Shown one piece after another: positions 23,514 to 31,543 of a stretch of DNA of 34,818 nt (positions are counted from its first letter, which is position 1; the number at the start of each line of letters is the position of its first letter). The notes under the pieces are model-generated. The model saw only the letters and a program-made list of their open reading frames with translations. It searched no databases and was not told the origin of the DNA. The DNA comes from Occallatibacter sp. GTDB taxonomy: Bacteria > Acidobacteriota > Terriglobia > Terriglobales > Acidobacteriaceae. The DNA lies in the NCBI GenBank assembly GCA_017883405.1, contig JADGNO010000171.1, positions 1 to 34,818 of the forward strand. The letters are read 5' to 3'. A program made the translations under genes and the position numbers.

Positions 23514-23817
23514 CTATCCTCCGGATTTCCGAACCGACAAGCCTGGAACTTGCTGGCGTACTTCCCGGCTCAGAACGCAGAACATAACAGATCGATTCAG
23601 TGCCTCGCAAGCGGCAGAACAGAGCCGAAACTGGCACCACGCGATATCTTCGATTGAGTCGTGCGGGGTTTGATCCGATGCAAATCAAGGTCAAACTGAG
23701 ATGCTCGGCGAAAACTCGCTTGAACCTGGCAAACCACATTACGAACTGACCCAAGGGGGAAATTTGCCCCCAGGCACGATAAGCTAGTAGTCAGGAGCTA
23801 ACTGCTAGAAGCTAATC
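23514..23817. other. Divergent intergenic region with a G/C inverted repeat
   Basis: About 300 bp between two divergent genes. It contains GGGGG (23755-23759) and CCCCC (23767-23771) around AAATTTG, and three AGCTA repeats just before the ATG at 23818. I looked for a SAM-type riboswitch because a sulfur amino-acid gene follows, but saw none of its conserved blocks. Confidence 0.45.
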
Positions 23818-24966
23818 ATGTCCCCATACAAGTACTCGACTCTTGCTGTGCATGCCGGGCAATCCCCGGACCCGCAAACCGGCGCGGTGAACGTGCCCGT
23901 GTATCTGTCTTCCACCTTTGAACTTACCGGCATCGGCACCGACCGCGGCTGGGACTACTCGCGCGCTGGAAACCCCACCCGCGACGCACTTGAAACCGCG
24001 CTTGCTGCGCTTGAGGGCGGCACCAGCGGACACGCCTTTACCACCGGTATGGCGGCCATTGCCGCTCTGGTGGCGATGCTGAAGGCCGGCGACCATGTGG
24101 TCTGCTCGCGCGACGTGTACGCGGGCACCGTGCGGCTCTTCGACCAGATCGTGAGCGGCTACGGCATCCAGATTGAGTATGTCGACACCAGCGATTTGAA
24201 GGCCGTCGAAAAGGCCATGCGTCCGAATACGAAATTGGTGCACATTGAGTCGCCCAGCAATCCGCTGATGGTGCTTACCGACATCGCCGGAGTGGCGAAG
24301 ATTGCCCACGCCGGTGGCGCTGAAGTCAGCGTCGATAACACGTTTCTTTCGCCGGCGCTGCAGAGCCCGCTGGCGCTGGGCGCGGACATCGTGATGCACT
24401 CGACCACCAAGTACCTCAACGGCCACTCGGATGGTTTGGGCGGAGCCCTGATCGGCTCAAAGCCTGAGCACAAGGATCGCTTCCTGCTGGTGCAGAAGGC
24501 AGCCGGCGGCGTGATGTCGCCGTTCGAGTGCTTCCTGGTGCTGCGCGGCATCAAGACGCTGCCCTTGCGCATCAAGCAGCACGAAGAGAACGGCCGCGCC
24601 GTAGCCGAGTACCTGTCAACGCACCCCAAGGTGAGCAAGCTCGCTTATCCGGGGTTGAAGAGCCATCCGCAATACGAGCTTGCGTGCAGACAGCAAAAAG
24701 GTTTCGGCTCCATGATGAGCTTCGAGCTGAAATCGCGCGATGAAGCTGCGCGCTTCCTTTCAACAATCAAGATATTCATCAACGCGGAATCGCTGGGCGG
24801 TGTCGAATCGCTGGCTTCGCACTCGGCGACCACCACGCACGGTTCGGTGAGCGAAGAAGTGCGCCAGTCGATGGGCATCAACGAGGGACGCATCCGGCTC
24901 TCAATCGGAATTGAGGACAAGGAAGACCTGATCGCGGATCTGGAGCAGGCGCTCGCAGCGGTTTAG
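23818..24966 (+). CDS. Trans-sulfuration PLP enzyme (cystathionine gamma-synthase/lyase family)
   Basis: A 382-residue pyridoxal-phosphate enzyme of the Cys/Met metabolism family. It shows 'TLAVHAGQSPDPQTGAVNVP', 'WDYSRAGNPTRDALETALAA', 'FTTGMAAIAAL', 'VDNTFLSPALQSPLALGAD' and the Schiff-base Lys198 in 'MHSTTKYLNGHSD'. The end 'SLGGVESLASHSATTTHGSV' followed by 'IRLSIGIEDKEDLIADLEQAL' is typical. Sequence alone does not safely separate cystathionine gamma-synthase (MetB), gamma-lyase and related enzymes, so I give no symbol. The SD is weak (AGAAG), and the gene appears monocistronic. Confidence 0.92.
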   Translation: MSPYKYSTLAVHAGQSPDPQTGAVNVPVYLSSTFELTGIGTDRGWDYSRAGNPTRDALETALAALEGGTSGHAFTTGMAAIAALVAMLKAGDHVVCSRDVYAGTVRLFDQIVSGYGIQIEYVDTSDLKAVEKAMRPNTKLVHIESPSNPLMVLTDIAGVAKIAHAGGAEVSVDNTFLSPALQSPLALGADIVMHSTTKYLNGHSDGLGGALIGSKPEHKDRFLLVQKAAGGVMSPFECFLVLRGIKTLPLRIKQHEENGRAVAEYLSTHPKVSKLAYPGLKSHPQYELACRQQKGFGSMMSFELKSRDEAARFLSTIKIFINAESLGGVESLASHSATTTHGSVSEEVRQSMGINEGRIRLSIGIEDKEDLIADLEQALAAV

Positions 24967-24976
24967 AGAGCGGCTT

Positions 24977-25051
24977 TCAGCTATCAGCCGTCAGCTTTCA
25001 GTTCTATCGTGCGTAAGCGGCCATCAGTGGCAAGACCAAACTGATAGCTGA
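24977..25051. repeat. Inverted repeat between convergent genes
   Basis: TCAGCTATCAG (24977-24987) is matched exactly in reverse by CTGATAGCTGA (25041-25051), and further degenerate CAGCT/TCAG copies lie between and beside them. The 95-bp gap between the cystathionine gene and the MFS pump is nearly filled by this structure. It may end transcription from both sides or be a small repetitive element. Confidence 0.6.
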
Positions 25052-25062
25052 CAGCTGACAAC

Positions 25063-26559
25063 TCAGTGTCCGCTCGGCGCGGGCTGCAGCTTTTTGGGCC
25101 GCCGCATAATGAATGGCAGCGGAATAAGCATGCCGGTCAGCGCCACCATGATCCAGATCACGTCAACGTAAGCCAGCAGGCGAGCCTGGATCTGCGCCAT
25201 TCCATAGATCTGGGCGCCGGCATGCTGCAGGGCATCCGGAGCCGCGCTACCGCGCAACTTCCATGCGCCTTCCAGAGCCCTGCGCATCATTTCAAACGGC
25301 GGATTGCCGGGAGCCGTGTGCGCCGAGAGCATAGCCTGGTGCTTCTGGCTCAGGCGCGCCAGCAGCGTGGTCACAAAGCTGATGCCGACACTGCCGCCGA
25401 GATTACGCATCAGGGCGGTCAGGCCGCTTACCTCGTTGTACTTTTCCTGCGGAATGCCCGCGTAGCAAAGCGTGTTGATGGGAATGAACAGGAACGGCAA
25501 CCCCAGCGCAATAACCACGCGCCAACTTACCGCCATACCGAAGCTGATGTTCAGGTCGATTTGCGTCATGCGAAATAGACCGAAAGTGGTGATGGCAAAT
25601 CCAGTCGCGACCAGGACACGCGGATCGAACTTGGGCGCCAGCGCACCGGCAACGGGGAACAGGAACATCAGCACCAGTCCGCCACTGGAGACGGCCATGC
25701 CGGCCTGCCGCGCGGAGTAGCCCATGATCTCCTGCAGAAATTGCGGGATTAGCACAGTGCTCGAATAGAGCGACATGCCGACCAGGAACATTACAAGCTG
25801 CGTCATGCCCACGTTGCGCTGCGCAAAAAGCCGCAGGTCGAGGACGGGATGCTCGACAGACAGTTCCCGCGCGATGAAAATGATGAGGCCGATGACGGCG
25901 ACGACAAACAAGGTGATGATAAAGCTGGAACCGAACCAGTCGTCTTCCTGACCCTTGTCGAGCATGATCTGGAGCGCCCCGATGGAAACGATCAACAGGC
26001 CAAGGCCCCAGTAGTCGATCCCGATGCGGCGCTTGCGAATCTCGGTCACATACGGCGGATCTTCAACCACGCGGTTGGTGAGATACAGCGAGAGAATGCC
26101 CACCGGAATGTTCAGGAAGAAGATCCAGCGCCAGGCGTAGTTGTCCACGATCCATCCGCCCACGGTTGGACCGAGGACCGGCGCCATCACCACCGCGACG
26201 CCGTAAACAGCAAAGGCCATGCTGCGCTTCTCAGGTGGAAACGTGTCGGCAAGGATGGACTGTTCGCTGGGCTGCAATCCTCCGCCGGCCGCGCCCTGAA
26301 TAACGCGAAAAAATACCAGCAGCCCAAGGGTGGGCGCCAAGCCGCACATCAAAGAAGCGATGGTAAATAAAAGCACGCACGTCATGTAGAACCGCTTGCG
26401 GCCCATGCGATTGGCAATCCAGCCGCTGATGGGCAGAACCATGGCATTGGCTACCAGGTAACTGGTCAGCACCCAGGTCGCTTCATCGCGGCTGGCAGAG
26501 AGCGAGCCGCCGATGTGAGGCATTGCGACATTGGCGATAGAGGTATCCAGCGCCTCCAT
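25063..26559 (-). CDS. emrB: DHA2-family MFS drug efflux pump, EmrB-like (N-terminus uncertain)
   Basis: A 14-TM proton-driven exporter of the EmrB/QacA family, 498 residues from ATG 26559. Motifs include 'MEALDTSIANVAMPHI' (TM1 end), 'YLVANAMVLPISGW', 'GRKRFYM' (motif A), 'RVIQGAAGGGLQPSEQSIL' (motif B) and 'GPTVGGWIVDNYAWRWIFF' (motif C). The chosen ATG cuts TM1 in half. The same frame continues upstream and codes for 'WRPRANPWVIAITVTLATF', which is typical of the real N-terminus, but no ATG, GTG or TTG occurs in the 35 codons up to the in-frame stop at 26665-26667. An ATG at 26624 lies one frame off, so a one-base deletion or sequence error is likely. Probable partner of the EmrA/TolC pair. 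Confidence 0.88.
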   Translation of the reverse strand: MEALDTSIANVAMPHIGGSLSASRDEATWVLTSYLVANAMVLPISGWIANRMGRKRFYMTCVLLFTIASLMCGLAPTLGLLVFFRVIQGAAGGGLQPSEQSILADTFPPEKRSMAFAVYGVAVVMAPVLGPTVGGWIVDNYAWRWIFFLNIPVGILSLYLTNRVVEDPPYVTEIRKRRIGIDYWGLGLLIVSIGALQIMLDKGQEDDWFGSSFIITLFVVAVIGLIIFIARELSVEHPVLDLRLFAQRNVGMTQLVMFLVGMSLYSSTVLIPQFLQEIMGYSARQAGMAVSSGGLVLMFLFPVAGALAPKFDPRVLVATGFAITTFGLFRMTQIDLNISFGMAVSWRVVIALGLPFLFIPINTLCYAGIPQEKYNEVSGLTALMRNLGGSVGISFVTTLLARLSQKHQAMLSAHTAPGNPPFEMMRRALEGAWKLRGSAAPDALQHAGAQIYGMAQIQARLLAYVDVIWIMVALTGMLIPLPFIMRRPKKLQPAPSGH

Positions 26560-26855
26560 GAAGGTGGCTAACGTGACAGTGATGGCGATGACCCACGGGT
26601 TGGCGCGGGGACGCCATGTGTCATGAAAAGAGAGTGCTTTGGCCGCAGCTGCCAGGACTGGTCCTCACTTCTGTTTCAGTTTCTCTAAGCCAGGGACATA
26701 CGGGTTGCGATTGGGGAGTGGCCGGCATGGCGCCGGGGGTCTGCACATCCCCAAATCATTTTGTACTAACGCTGCTAACAGATTACCGGAAAGCGGCCTG
26801 CAGTTGCGCGTACGGCCTGGAGCTTGCTTCAGCCGGTGTGTCATGCTGAGGAGAT

Positions 26856-27569
26856 ATGGGCAATGGAAATTTATTTCCGCGGGGTCCAATGCCGCCCGGC
26901 GGATTGATGCTGAGCATCGACACCTGCGGCCCGTCGGGTTCGGTAGCTCTGGGCCGGCTCGCTGGGCGGGACCTGGAGATTCTCGGCGAAACGGAGCTTG
27001 CCGGGAGGTCCTACTCCGCCGTGCTCGTGTCCGCCGTGAGTGAATTGTTGGCGGGCAACGAAGTCGGACTTAAGGACCTGGGCGGGATCGTCGCCGTGAA
27101 TGGCCCCGGAAGCTTTACGGGTGTGCGCGTTGGGCTCAGCGCAGTCAAAGGTCTTGCCGAGGGCTTGCAGATTCCGGTTGTTGCTCTTTCGCGACTGCTT
27201 GTGCTTTCGAGAAAGGCGGGCGTTCCTTCGTGCGCACTGGATGCGCATCGGGACGAGGTATTTTTGCGGGTTGAAGAGATGGGTCAGCAGGCGAAAGAGT
27301 TGCTGGCTGGGGCGCGCGAGCTTGCTGCTCAGCCGGCTCCGTTACGAGTTGCTGTTTGCGACGACTCCGCTGCTGTTCTGCTGCAGGCCGCGTGGCCTTC
27401 GACTCAAATGGTTCGATGTGCGGCGCCGTTGGCAAGCGATGCGCTGCGGTTGGGTGAATCGCGGCTGATCGCGGGCATCTACGACGATCTCGCGCTGCTT
27501 GACGGACATTACCTGCGGCGATCGGATGCGGAAATTTTTGGCGAGGCGGCCGCCGCAAAACGCTTATGA
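26856..27569 (+). CDS. tsaB: tRNA t6A threonylcarbamoyladenosine complex subunit TsaB
   Basis: TsaB is the non-catalytic, dimer-forming partner of TsaD in t6A37 synthesis. The 237-residue protein shows the ASKHA fold signatures 'LMLSIDTCGPSGSVALG' and 'VAVNGPGSFTGVRVGLSAVK', followed by 'VPSCALDAHRDEVFLRV'. ATG 26856 has GAGGAG only 2 nt upstream and adds a 16-residue lead before the usual TsaB start; later ATGs (26889, 26907) have no better signal. The stop overlaps rimI by 4 bp (ATGA), a classic tsaB-rimI pair. Confidence 0.93.
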   Translation: MGNGNLFPRGPMPPGGLMLSIDTCGPSGSVALGRLAGRDLEILGETELAGRSYSAVLVSAVSELLAGNEVGLKDLGGIVAVNGPGSFTGVRVGLSAVKGLAEGLQIPVVALSRLLVLSRKAGVPSCALDAHRDEVFLRVEEMGQQAKELLAGARELAAQPAPLRVAVCDDSAAVLLQAAWPSTQMVRCAAPLASDALRLGESRLIAGIYDDLALLDGHYLRRSDAEIFGEAAAAKRL

Positions 27570-28042
27570 GTGCCAATTCTGCTGCATTCTTCACGGTTCG
27601 CAAGATGGTTGCCGCGGACATCGGCCCGACGATGGCGCTTGCGTCAACTCTGAAAGACGCGCCACATTGGCCGCAATCGGTCTATGATGCCGCGCTCGAT
27701 CCGAGTTCAACGCCGCGCCGCATTGCAATTGTGGCTGTGAACGAAGTGAGCGAGATTGCCGGGTTTGCGATTGCCAGTTTGCTTCCGCCTCAGGCCGAAC
27801 TCGAGTCGATTGGGGTCCGGGCAAATTTTCAGCGGCAGGGAATCGGCACAAAGCTGCTGTCCCATCTGATCGACGAACTCAAGGCTGCAGCGGTGAGCGA
27901 AATCCTGCTGGAAGTGCGCACTTCGAACCACACCGGAAATGCCTTTTACCTGGTACATGGTTTCAGGCAGATCGGACTTCGCCCGCGCTACTACACTGAA
28001 CCCGAAGACGATGCGATTCTGATGAGCGTGACTCTGGGCTGA
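27566..28042 (+). CDS. rimI: Ribosomal-protein-alanine N-acetyltransferase RimI
   Basis: A 158-residue GNAT acetyltransferase that acetylates the N-terminal alanine of ribosomal protein S18 in E. coli. The acetyl-CoA loop is 'VRANFQRQGIGTKLLSHLID' (RxxGxG/A type), and the C-terminal part 'EVRTSNHTGNAFYLVHGFRQ' with 'RPRYYTEPEDDAILM' is the RimI signature. It begins with MSANSAAFFTVRKMVAADIG, a slightly long lead. Coupled to tsaB by an ATGA overlap. In some bacteria this position is held by other GNATs, so target specificity is inferred. Confidence 0.9.
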   Translation: MSANSAAFFTVRKMVAADIGPTMALASTLKDAPHWPQSVYDAALDPSSTPRRIAIVAVNEVSEIAGFAIASLLPPQAELESIGVRANFQRQGIGTKLLSHLIDELKAAAVSEILLEVRTSNHTGNAFYLVHGFRQIGLRPRYYTEPEDDAILMSVTLG

Positions 28043-28068
28043 ACCGTTCGCTCTTTTTCAGCAAGTTT
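28038..28068 (+). terminator. Weak hairpin at the end of rimI
   Basis: GCTGAA (28038-28043) pairs with TTCAGC (28057-28062) across the stop codon, followed by AAGTTTTCC. The stem is short and the T-run poor, so it may only attenuate. Confidence 0.3.
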
Positions 28069-28171
28069 TCCATGTTGTGATTCACACCTTGCGCGTTGTG
28101 ATTACGGTCACACATGATGCGTTCAAATTACGAAATTCACAGGATTCGACATATTTTGGCGATTTACCCCC

Positions 28172-28201
28172 TTGCGATTTGCCATTTGACGGCGATATAT
28201 G
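28172..28201 (+). promoter_or_regulatory. Candidate promoter of the YdcH-like gene
   Basis: TTGCGA (28172-28177) and TATATG (28196-28201) are separated by 18 bp in an AT-rich patch, 31 bp before the ATG at 28233. This is a plausible sigma-70 promoter read from pattern only. Confidence 0.35.
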
Positions 28202-28232
28202 TAAGTGTTCCTTAAATACTCGGAGGTGCTTG

Positions 28233-28442
28233 ATGGATGAAGTACAGGATGCCACGCTGAGCGCAGAGATTGATCGTCTGCATGCCGAACATCGTCGTTA
28301 CGCTCAGCGGTTGGAAGAATTGCTTCAAAAGCCATATTTAAGTGAAGATGAACAGCTCGAGGAAGTTCGCCTGAAGAAGCTGAAGCTTCATGCGAAGGAC
28401 CTGATATTTGCGCTCGAACGCAGGGCGCCTGCAGTAGCATAA
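28233..28442 (+). CDS. Small coiled-coil protein, DUF465/YdcH-like
   Basis: A 69-residue helical protein. The track ORF begins at 28077, but ATG 28233 has a perfect GGAGG (28222-28226) at 6 nt and gives the normal size for DUF465. The sequence 'LSAEIDRLHAEHRRYAQRLE' followed by 'LSEDEQLEEVRLKKLKLHAKDLI' matches the family pattern ('L...H..Ld..I..L......d..e...LKk.KL.lKD.I'). The cellular role of the family is unknown. It stands alone between rimI and psd. Confidence 0.85.
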   Translation: MDEVQDATLSAEIDRLHAEHRRYAQRLEELLQKPYLSEDEQLEEVRLKKLKLHAKDLIFALERRAPAVA

Positions 28443-28450
28443 CGCTCCAG

Positions 28451-28466
28451 GGGGAAAACGTTCCCC
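28451..28466 (+). terminator. Short hairpin after the YdcH-like gene
   Basis: GGGGAA (28451-28456) pairs with TTCCCC (28461-28466) around AACG, 9 bp after the stop. No T-run follows, so it may stabilise the mRNA end rather than terminate. Confidence 0.35.
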
Positions 28467-28576
28467 GAGCACTGAGCCTTGGTCTAACGACCGCGCGAGT
28501 GGTGTGTTTATCCCTTTGCGCGTCATTAAGTTCGGGTACTATGCGGCGCAGGGTCTCAGGCGGCGGCGGATCACCG

Positions 28577-28582
28577 TATAAT
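28577..28582 (+). promoter_or_regulatory. Consensus -10 box just upstream of psd
   Basis: A perfect TATAAT ends 13 bp before the psd ATG at 28596. Initiation from it would leave a leader of only about 7 nt, and no good -35 is seen at 16-18 bp. Either the psd mRNA is almost leaderless or the match is by chance. Confidence 0.3.
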
Positions 28583-28595
28583 CATCGTTGAGACA

Positions 28596-29306
28596 ATGGT
28601 TCGAGATGGTTATATTTACGGTTTGAGCCTTGTGGCCGTGGCTGCGGTGCTTGTATGGGCCACGGGAGCCAGAGCATGGGCAACGGTCCCCCTGCTGCTT
28701 GCATTTTTCTTTTTGTGGTTTTTCCGCGATCCCGAACGGCTGATTCCCGCCGGTAACGGTTTGATTGTGTCGCCGGGCGATGGCCTGGTTACCGAAACAG
28801 CAAGAATCGATACGCCTGCCGGCCCTCGGCAGCGGATCAGCATATTTCTCAGCGTTTTCGACGTCCATGTAAACCGCTCCCCGATTGGCGGTGTGCTCAG
28901 CCGTGTGGAATATCAAAAGGGTTTATATCTGAACGCGATGAACCCGGCGTCGGCAGAACGCAACGAACAGAATATGGTGACGGTGCGCGGAGACGGTTAC
29001 GAAGTGACATTCAAGCAGATTGCCGGCCTGCTTGCCCGCCGCATTGTTTTCAATTTCAAAGAAGGCGACGTGGTGCAGCGCGGCCAGCGCGTGGGGCTCA
29101 TCAAGTTCGGCTCGCGGGTGGATGTCCTTATCCCAGCCCACGCGGCAGTGCGGGTTAAGGTGGGCGAGCGCGTCAAGGGCGGGTTCAGCGTGCTGGCGGC
29201 AATGCCTGAAGCGGTGACGATGGTCGTGGAGCCAGCGGCCACAGTGTCTCTGGGCGCGGCGGTCGGCGCGCCGGTACCGGAACTGCCCGGGGGAGTTCGC
29301 GCTTGA
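28596..29306 (+). CDS. psd: Phosphatidylserine decarboxylase (short form)
   Basis: Psd decarboxylates phosphatidylserine to phosphatidylethanolamine and makes its own pyruvoyl group by self-cleavage. The 236-residue protein is the short, membrane-linked type: two N-terminal hydrophobic segments ('[15 protein letters not shown]', '[19 protein letters not shown]'), 'IVSPGDGLV', '[17 protein letters not shown]', and the cleavage site Gly172-Ser173 in '[11 protein letters not shown]'. A C-terminal extension after about residue 212 is Ala/Val/Pro-rich. The last codons overlap pssA, so the two steps of phosphatidylethanolamine synthesis are encoded in order on one transcript. Confidence 0.95.
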   Translation: MVRDGYIYGLSLVAVAAVLVWATGARAWATVPLLLAFFFLWFFRDPERLIPAGNGLIVSPGDGLVTETARIDTPAGPRQRISIFLSVFDVHVNRSPIGGVLSRVEYQKGLYLNAMNPASAERNEQNMVTVRGDGYEVTFKQIAGLLARRIVFNFKEGDVVQRGQRVGLIKFGSRVDVLIPAHAAVRVKVGERVKGGFSVLAAMPEAVTMVVEPAATVSLGAAVGAPVPELPGGVRA

Positions 29307-30232
29307 ATTTCAATCACTCCTTCAACGATCCAGCGCGAGCCGAGGTTCGGCGCGCACGCTTGCATCGTGGAATGTTCCTGCTGCCTTCGTTCTTTACTTC
29401 AATCAACATCGGCGCCGGCTACTGGTCGATCACGCAGACGATTGAGGCAATCAGCGGCAACGCGCAGTTGCATCTTGATCTGGCGGCGATCGGCATCTTG
29501 TTTGCGATTCCTTTTGACGCCCTCGACGGGCGCATTGCCCGCATGACCAACACGTGCAGCGATTTTGGTAAGGAGCTGGATTCGCTGGCCGACGTGATTA
29601 CGTTTGGCGTGGCGCCGAGCCTGCTGGCGTTTGTGTGGGGATTCCACTTTCTGCCCGATTCAATCAATACGGAATTGCGGCAGCACGTTATGCAGGCCGG
29701 TGCGTTTGTCTGCTTCCTGTTCCTGTTGAGCGGAGCATCGCGCCTGGCGCGGTTCAACATTTCGCATGACGCGCAGCCGCGCAATCCGGGCCGTCCGGGG
29801 CGCAAATATTTTGTCGGTATGCCGATTCCTGCAGCCGCAGGACTACTGGCATCGAGCGTGCATCTTTGCTACGGCATTCCAAACCAGTACTGGTGGATCG
29901 CCGTCTCGTGGATGATTCTGGTTGGCCTTACCGGCTTCCTGATGGTGAGCACGTGGCGCTTCTGGTCTGGTAAAGAGATCAACTTTTCCAAGAGCCATCC
30001 CTTCCAAATCCTGGTGCTGATTGCCATCTTTATGTATGTGACGATCCGTTATTCCAACTTTGTGCTTTTTGCCATGGCTCTGACGTACATGTTTTCGGGC
30101 ATATGGGCGGGGGCGGCGTATTCGTGGTCGCGCCGGCGGCGCATAAGGCCGGTTGGAGCCACGCCAGATGCGTCCGACACCGACGCAGGGGATGTGGATC
30201 TGGACAAGCGGGACTCAATCAGATTCCTCTAA
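29303..30232 (+). CDS. pssA: CDP-diacylglycerol-serine O-phosphatidyltransferase
   Basis: PssA joins serine to CDP-diacylglycerol, giving the substrate of Psd. The 309-residue polytopic membrane protein holds the full CDP-alcohol phosphotransferase motif DGx2ARx8Gx3Dx3D, from D75 to D97 ('[20 protein letters not shown]'). The TTG start overlaps the psd stop (TTGA) and has GGGGGAG 7 nt upstream; starting at ATG 29372 would lose the 'RRARLHRG' lead. About eight hydrophobic segments follow, and the C-terminal tail is charged (Arg-rich, then Asp-rich). It belongs to the polytopic, Bacillus-like PssA class rather than the E. coli class. Confidence 0.95.
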   Translation: MNFNHSFNDPARAEVRRARLHRGMFLLPSFFTSINIGAGYWSITQTIEAISGNAQLHLDLAAIGILFAIPFDALDGRIARMTNTCSDFGKELDSLADVITFGVAPSLLAFVWGFHFLPDSINTELRQHVMQAGAFVCFLFLLSGASRLARFNISHDAQPRNPGRPGRKYFVGMPIPAAAGLLASSVHLCYGIPNQYWWIAVSWMILVGLTGFLMVSTWRFWSGKEINFSKSHPFQILVLIAIFMYVTIRYSNFVLFAMALTYMFSGIWAGAAYSWSRRRRIRPVGATPDASDTDAGDVDLDKRDSIRFL

Positions 30233-30257
30233 TATTTTCTAGAATTCCGAACAAAGG

Positions 30258-31289
30258 ATGTTTGTGTACAAGATAGCAATTGCCGGAGCCTCTACGCTCC
30301 TTGGGCGTGAGTTGAAAGACGTGATATCGGAGTCGCCGCTGGCAGCGGCCAGATTCGCGCTGCTTGATGAGGAAGATGCGCGCGGCCAGCTTGACCAGGT
30401 CGGAGACGAGGTCACGATCATCCAGGGGTTCGGCCCCGATGCATTTGAGCGCGTGGATTTTACTTTTCTTTGCGGCTCTGAGGCGCTTACGCGCATGTAT
30501 TGGAGCCAGGCACTGCGCTCTGGTTCAACGGTTCTGGATTTGAGTGGAGCGCTGGACCAGGAAGCGGGAGTGCTGGTGCGCGCGCCGTGGCTGGGTTCTG
30601 AAGCAGCGGCTGCGGATTTGTTTACGCCTGCCGTGGTGCCTGCGCATCCCGCAGCCGTTACTCTGGGTTTGCTGCTGGAGCGCGTGCAGCAGGCGGCGCC
30701 GGTTCGCGTTGCGGGAGCTACGGTGATGTTGCCCGCCAGCGAGTTTGGACGCGGCGCAATGGACGAACTGCACCAGCAAACGGTGAGCCTGTTGAGTTTT
30801 CAAAGTTTGCCGCGCGCCATTTTCGACGCACAGGCGGCCTACAACTTGCTGGGCGGCCTGGGCGAGAGCACAACCATAGGGCTGGCGGGTGCGGAGGCGC
30901 GCATTCGCCGCCATTATGATTCACTCTCCGCCGGACGCTGGCCAAAGCTGGCAATGCAGGTTGTACTGGCTCCGGTGTTCCACGGGCTCACGTTTTCAAT
31001 TCTTGTGGAGCTGGAACGGCCGGTTGAAATCTCCGCGCTTGAAGAGGCGCTGAGCGGAGAGCACGTTGACCTGGTGCTTGAAGACACGGATTCGCCGTCG
31101 AATCTGGCTGCAACAGGGCAGAACGATGTGCTCGTGCGTCTGCGCCCGGAGCAGACGGGCCGCAATCCCAATCAGACTTCGCGCGTGTGGTTGTGGGCAG
31201 CTGCGGACAATCTGCGCTTGCACGCGCAGAATGCGATTGATTGTGCGATGGATTTACGCAAGCTAAGGCCGAAGGGGACTGTGCAGTAG
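30258..31289 (+). CDS. Aspartate-semialdehyde dehydrogenase-like protein, probable pseudoenzyme
   Basis: A 343-residue protein with the two domains of ASADH: the NAD-binding part ('YKIAIAGASTLLGRELKDVI', 'VDFTFLCGSEALTRMY', 'STVLDLSGALD') and a dimerisation part ('LAMQVVLAPVFHGLTFSILV'). True ASADH has the nucleophile Cys in a 'NPNCS/TT' segment after 'vP'; here this region reads 'PAVVPAHPAAVTLGLLLE', with no Cys. The acid-base His is possibly kept (APVFHG). This is the pattern of USG-1-type homologs, not of working ASADH. It lies 25 bp after pssA and is probably co-transcribed. Function unknown. Confidence 0.83.
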   Translation: MFVYKIAIAGASTLLGRELKDVISESPLAAARFALLDEEDARGQLDQVGDEVTIIQGFGPDAFERVDFTFLCGSEALTRMYWSQALRSGSTVLDLSGALDQEAGVLVRAPWLGSEAAAADLFTPAVVPAHPAAVTLGLLLERVQQAAPVRVAGATVMLPASEFGRGAMDELHQQTVSLLSFQSLPRAIFDAQAAYNLLGGLGESTTIGLAGAEARIRRHYDSLSAGRWPKLAMQVVLAPVFHGLTFSILVELERPVEISALEEALSGEHVDLVLEDTDSPSNLAATGQNDVLVRLRPEQTGRNPNQTSRVWLWAAADNLRLHAQNAIDCAMDLRKLRPKGTVQ

Positions 31290-31326
31290 GTGAGTGGCGC
31301 TTAGGGCCCGTTGAGGTCTTCGGTAT

Positions 31327-31355
31327 CCCAGGTCCCCAATTGCGAGGGACCTGGG
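31327..31355. repeat. Perfect 10-bp inverted repeat (REP-like palindrome)
   Basis: CCCAGGTCCC (31327-31336) and GGGACCTGGG (31346-31355) flank the 9-nt loop CAATTGCGA, 38 bp after the ASADH-like stop. No T-run follows, so it is a poor terminator by itself. It resembles dispersed intergenic palindromes of bacterial genomes, but only one copy is in this window. Confidence 0.6.
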
Positions 31356-31543
31356 GCACCCACTTTCAGTGCTGGATGAGGATATAGGAAACCGGGCCAC
31401 CGGCCACACCTGGACTGGTCCTCCAGGGGAATGTATTGCTACTCGTAATTGCGATGCATTACATTGGCTACGTCCGAAAAAAGCCAAGTTCATCTCACCC
31501 CAAAACGACTTCAAAATTTCGACTTGCCAGGGAGAACTTCATC

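Noticed and set aside
23514-23817. SAM riboswitch upstream of the cystathionine enzyme
   Set aside because: None of the conserved SAM-I blocks is present in the leader, and the only structure is a short G/C repeat.
26616-27043. Plus-strand ORFs of 77 and 134 codons before tsaB
   Set aside because: They overlap the pump's N-terminal coding region or tsaB in other frames and have no signals of their own.
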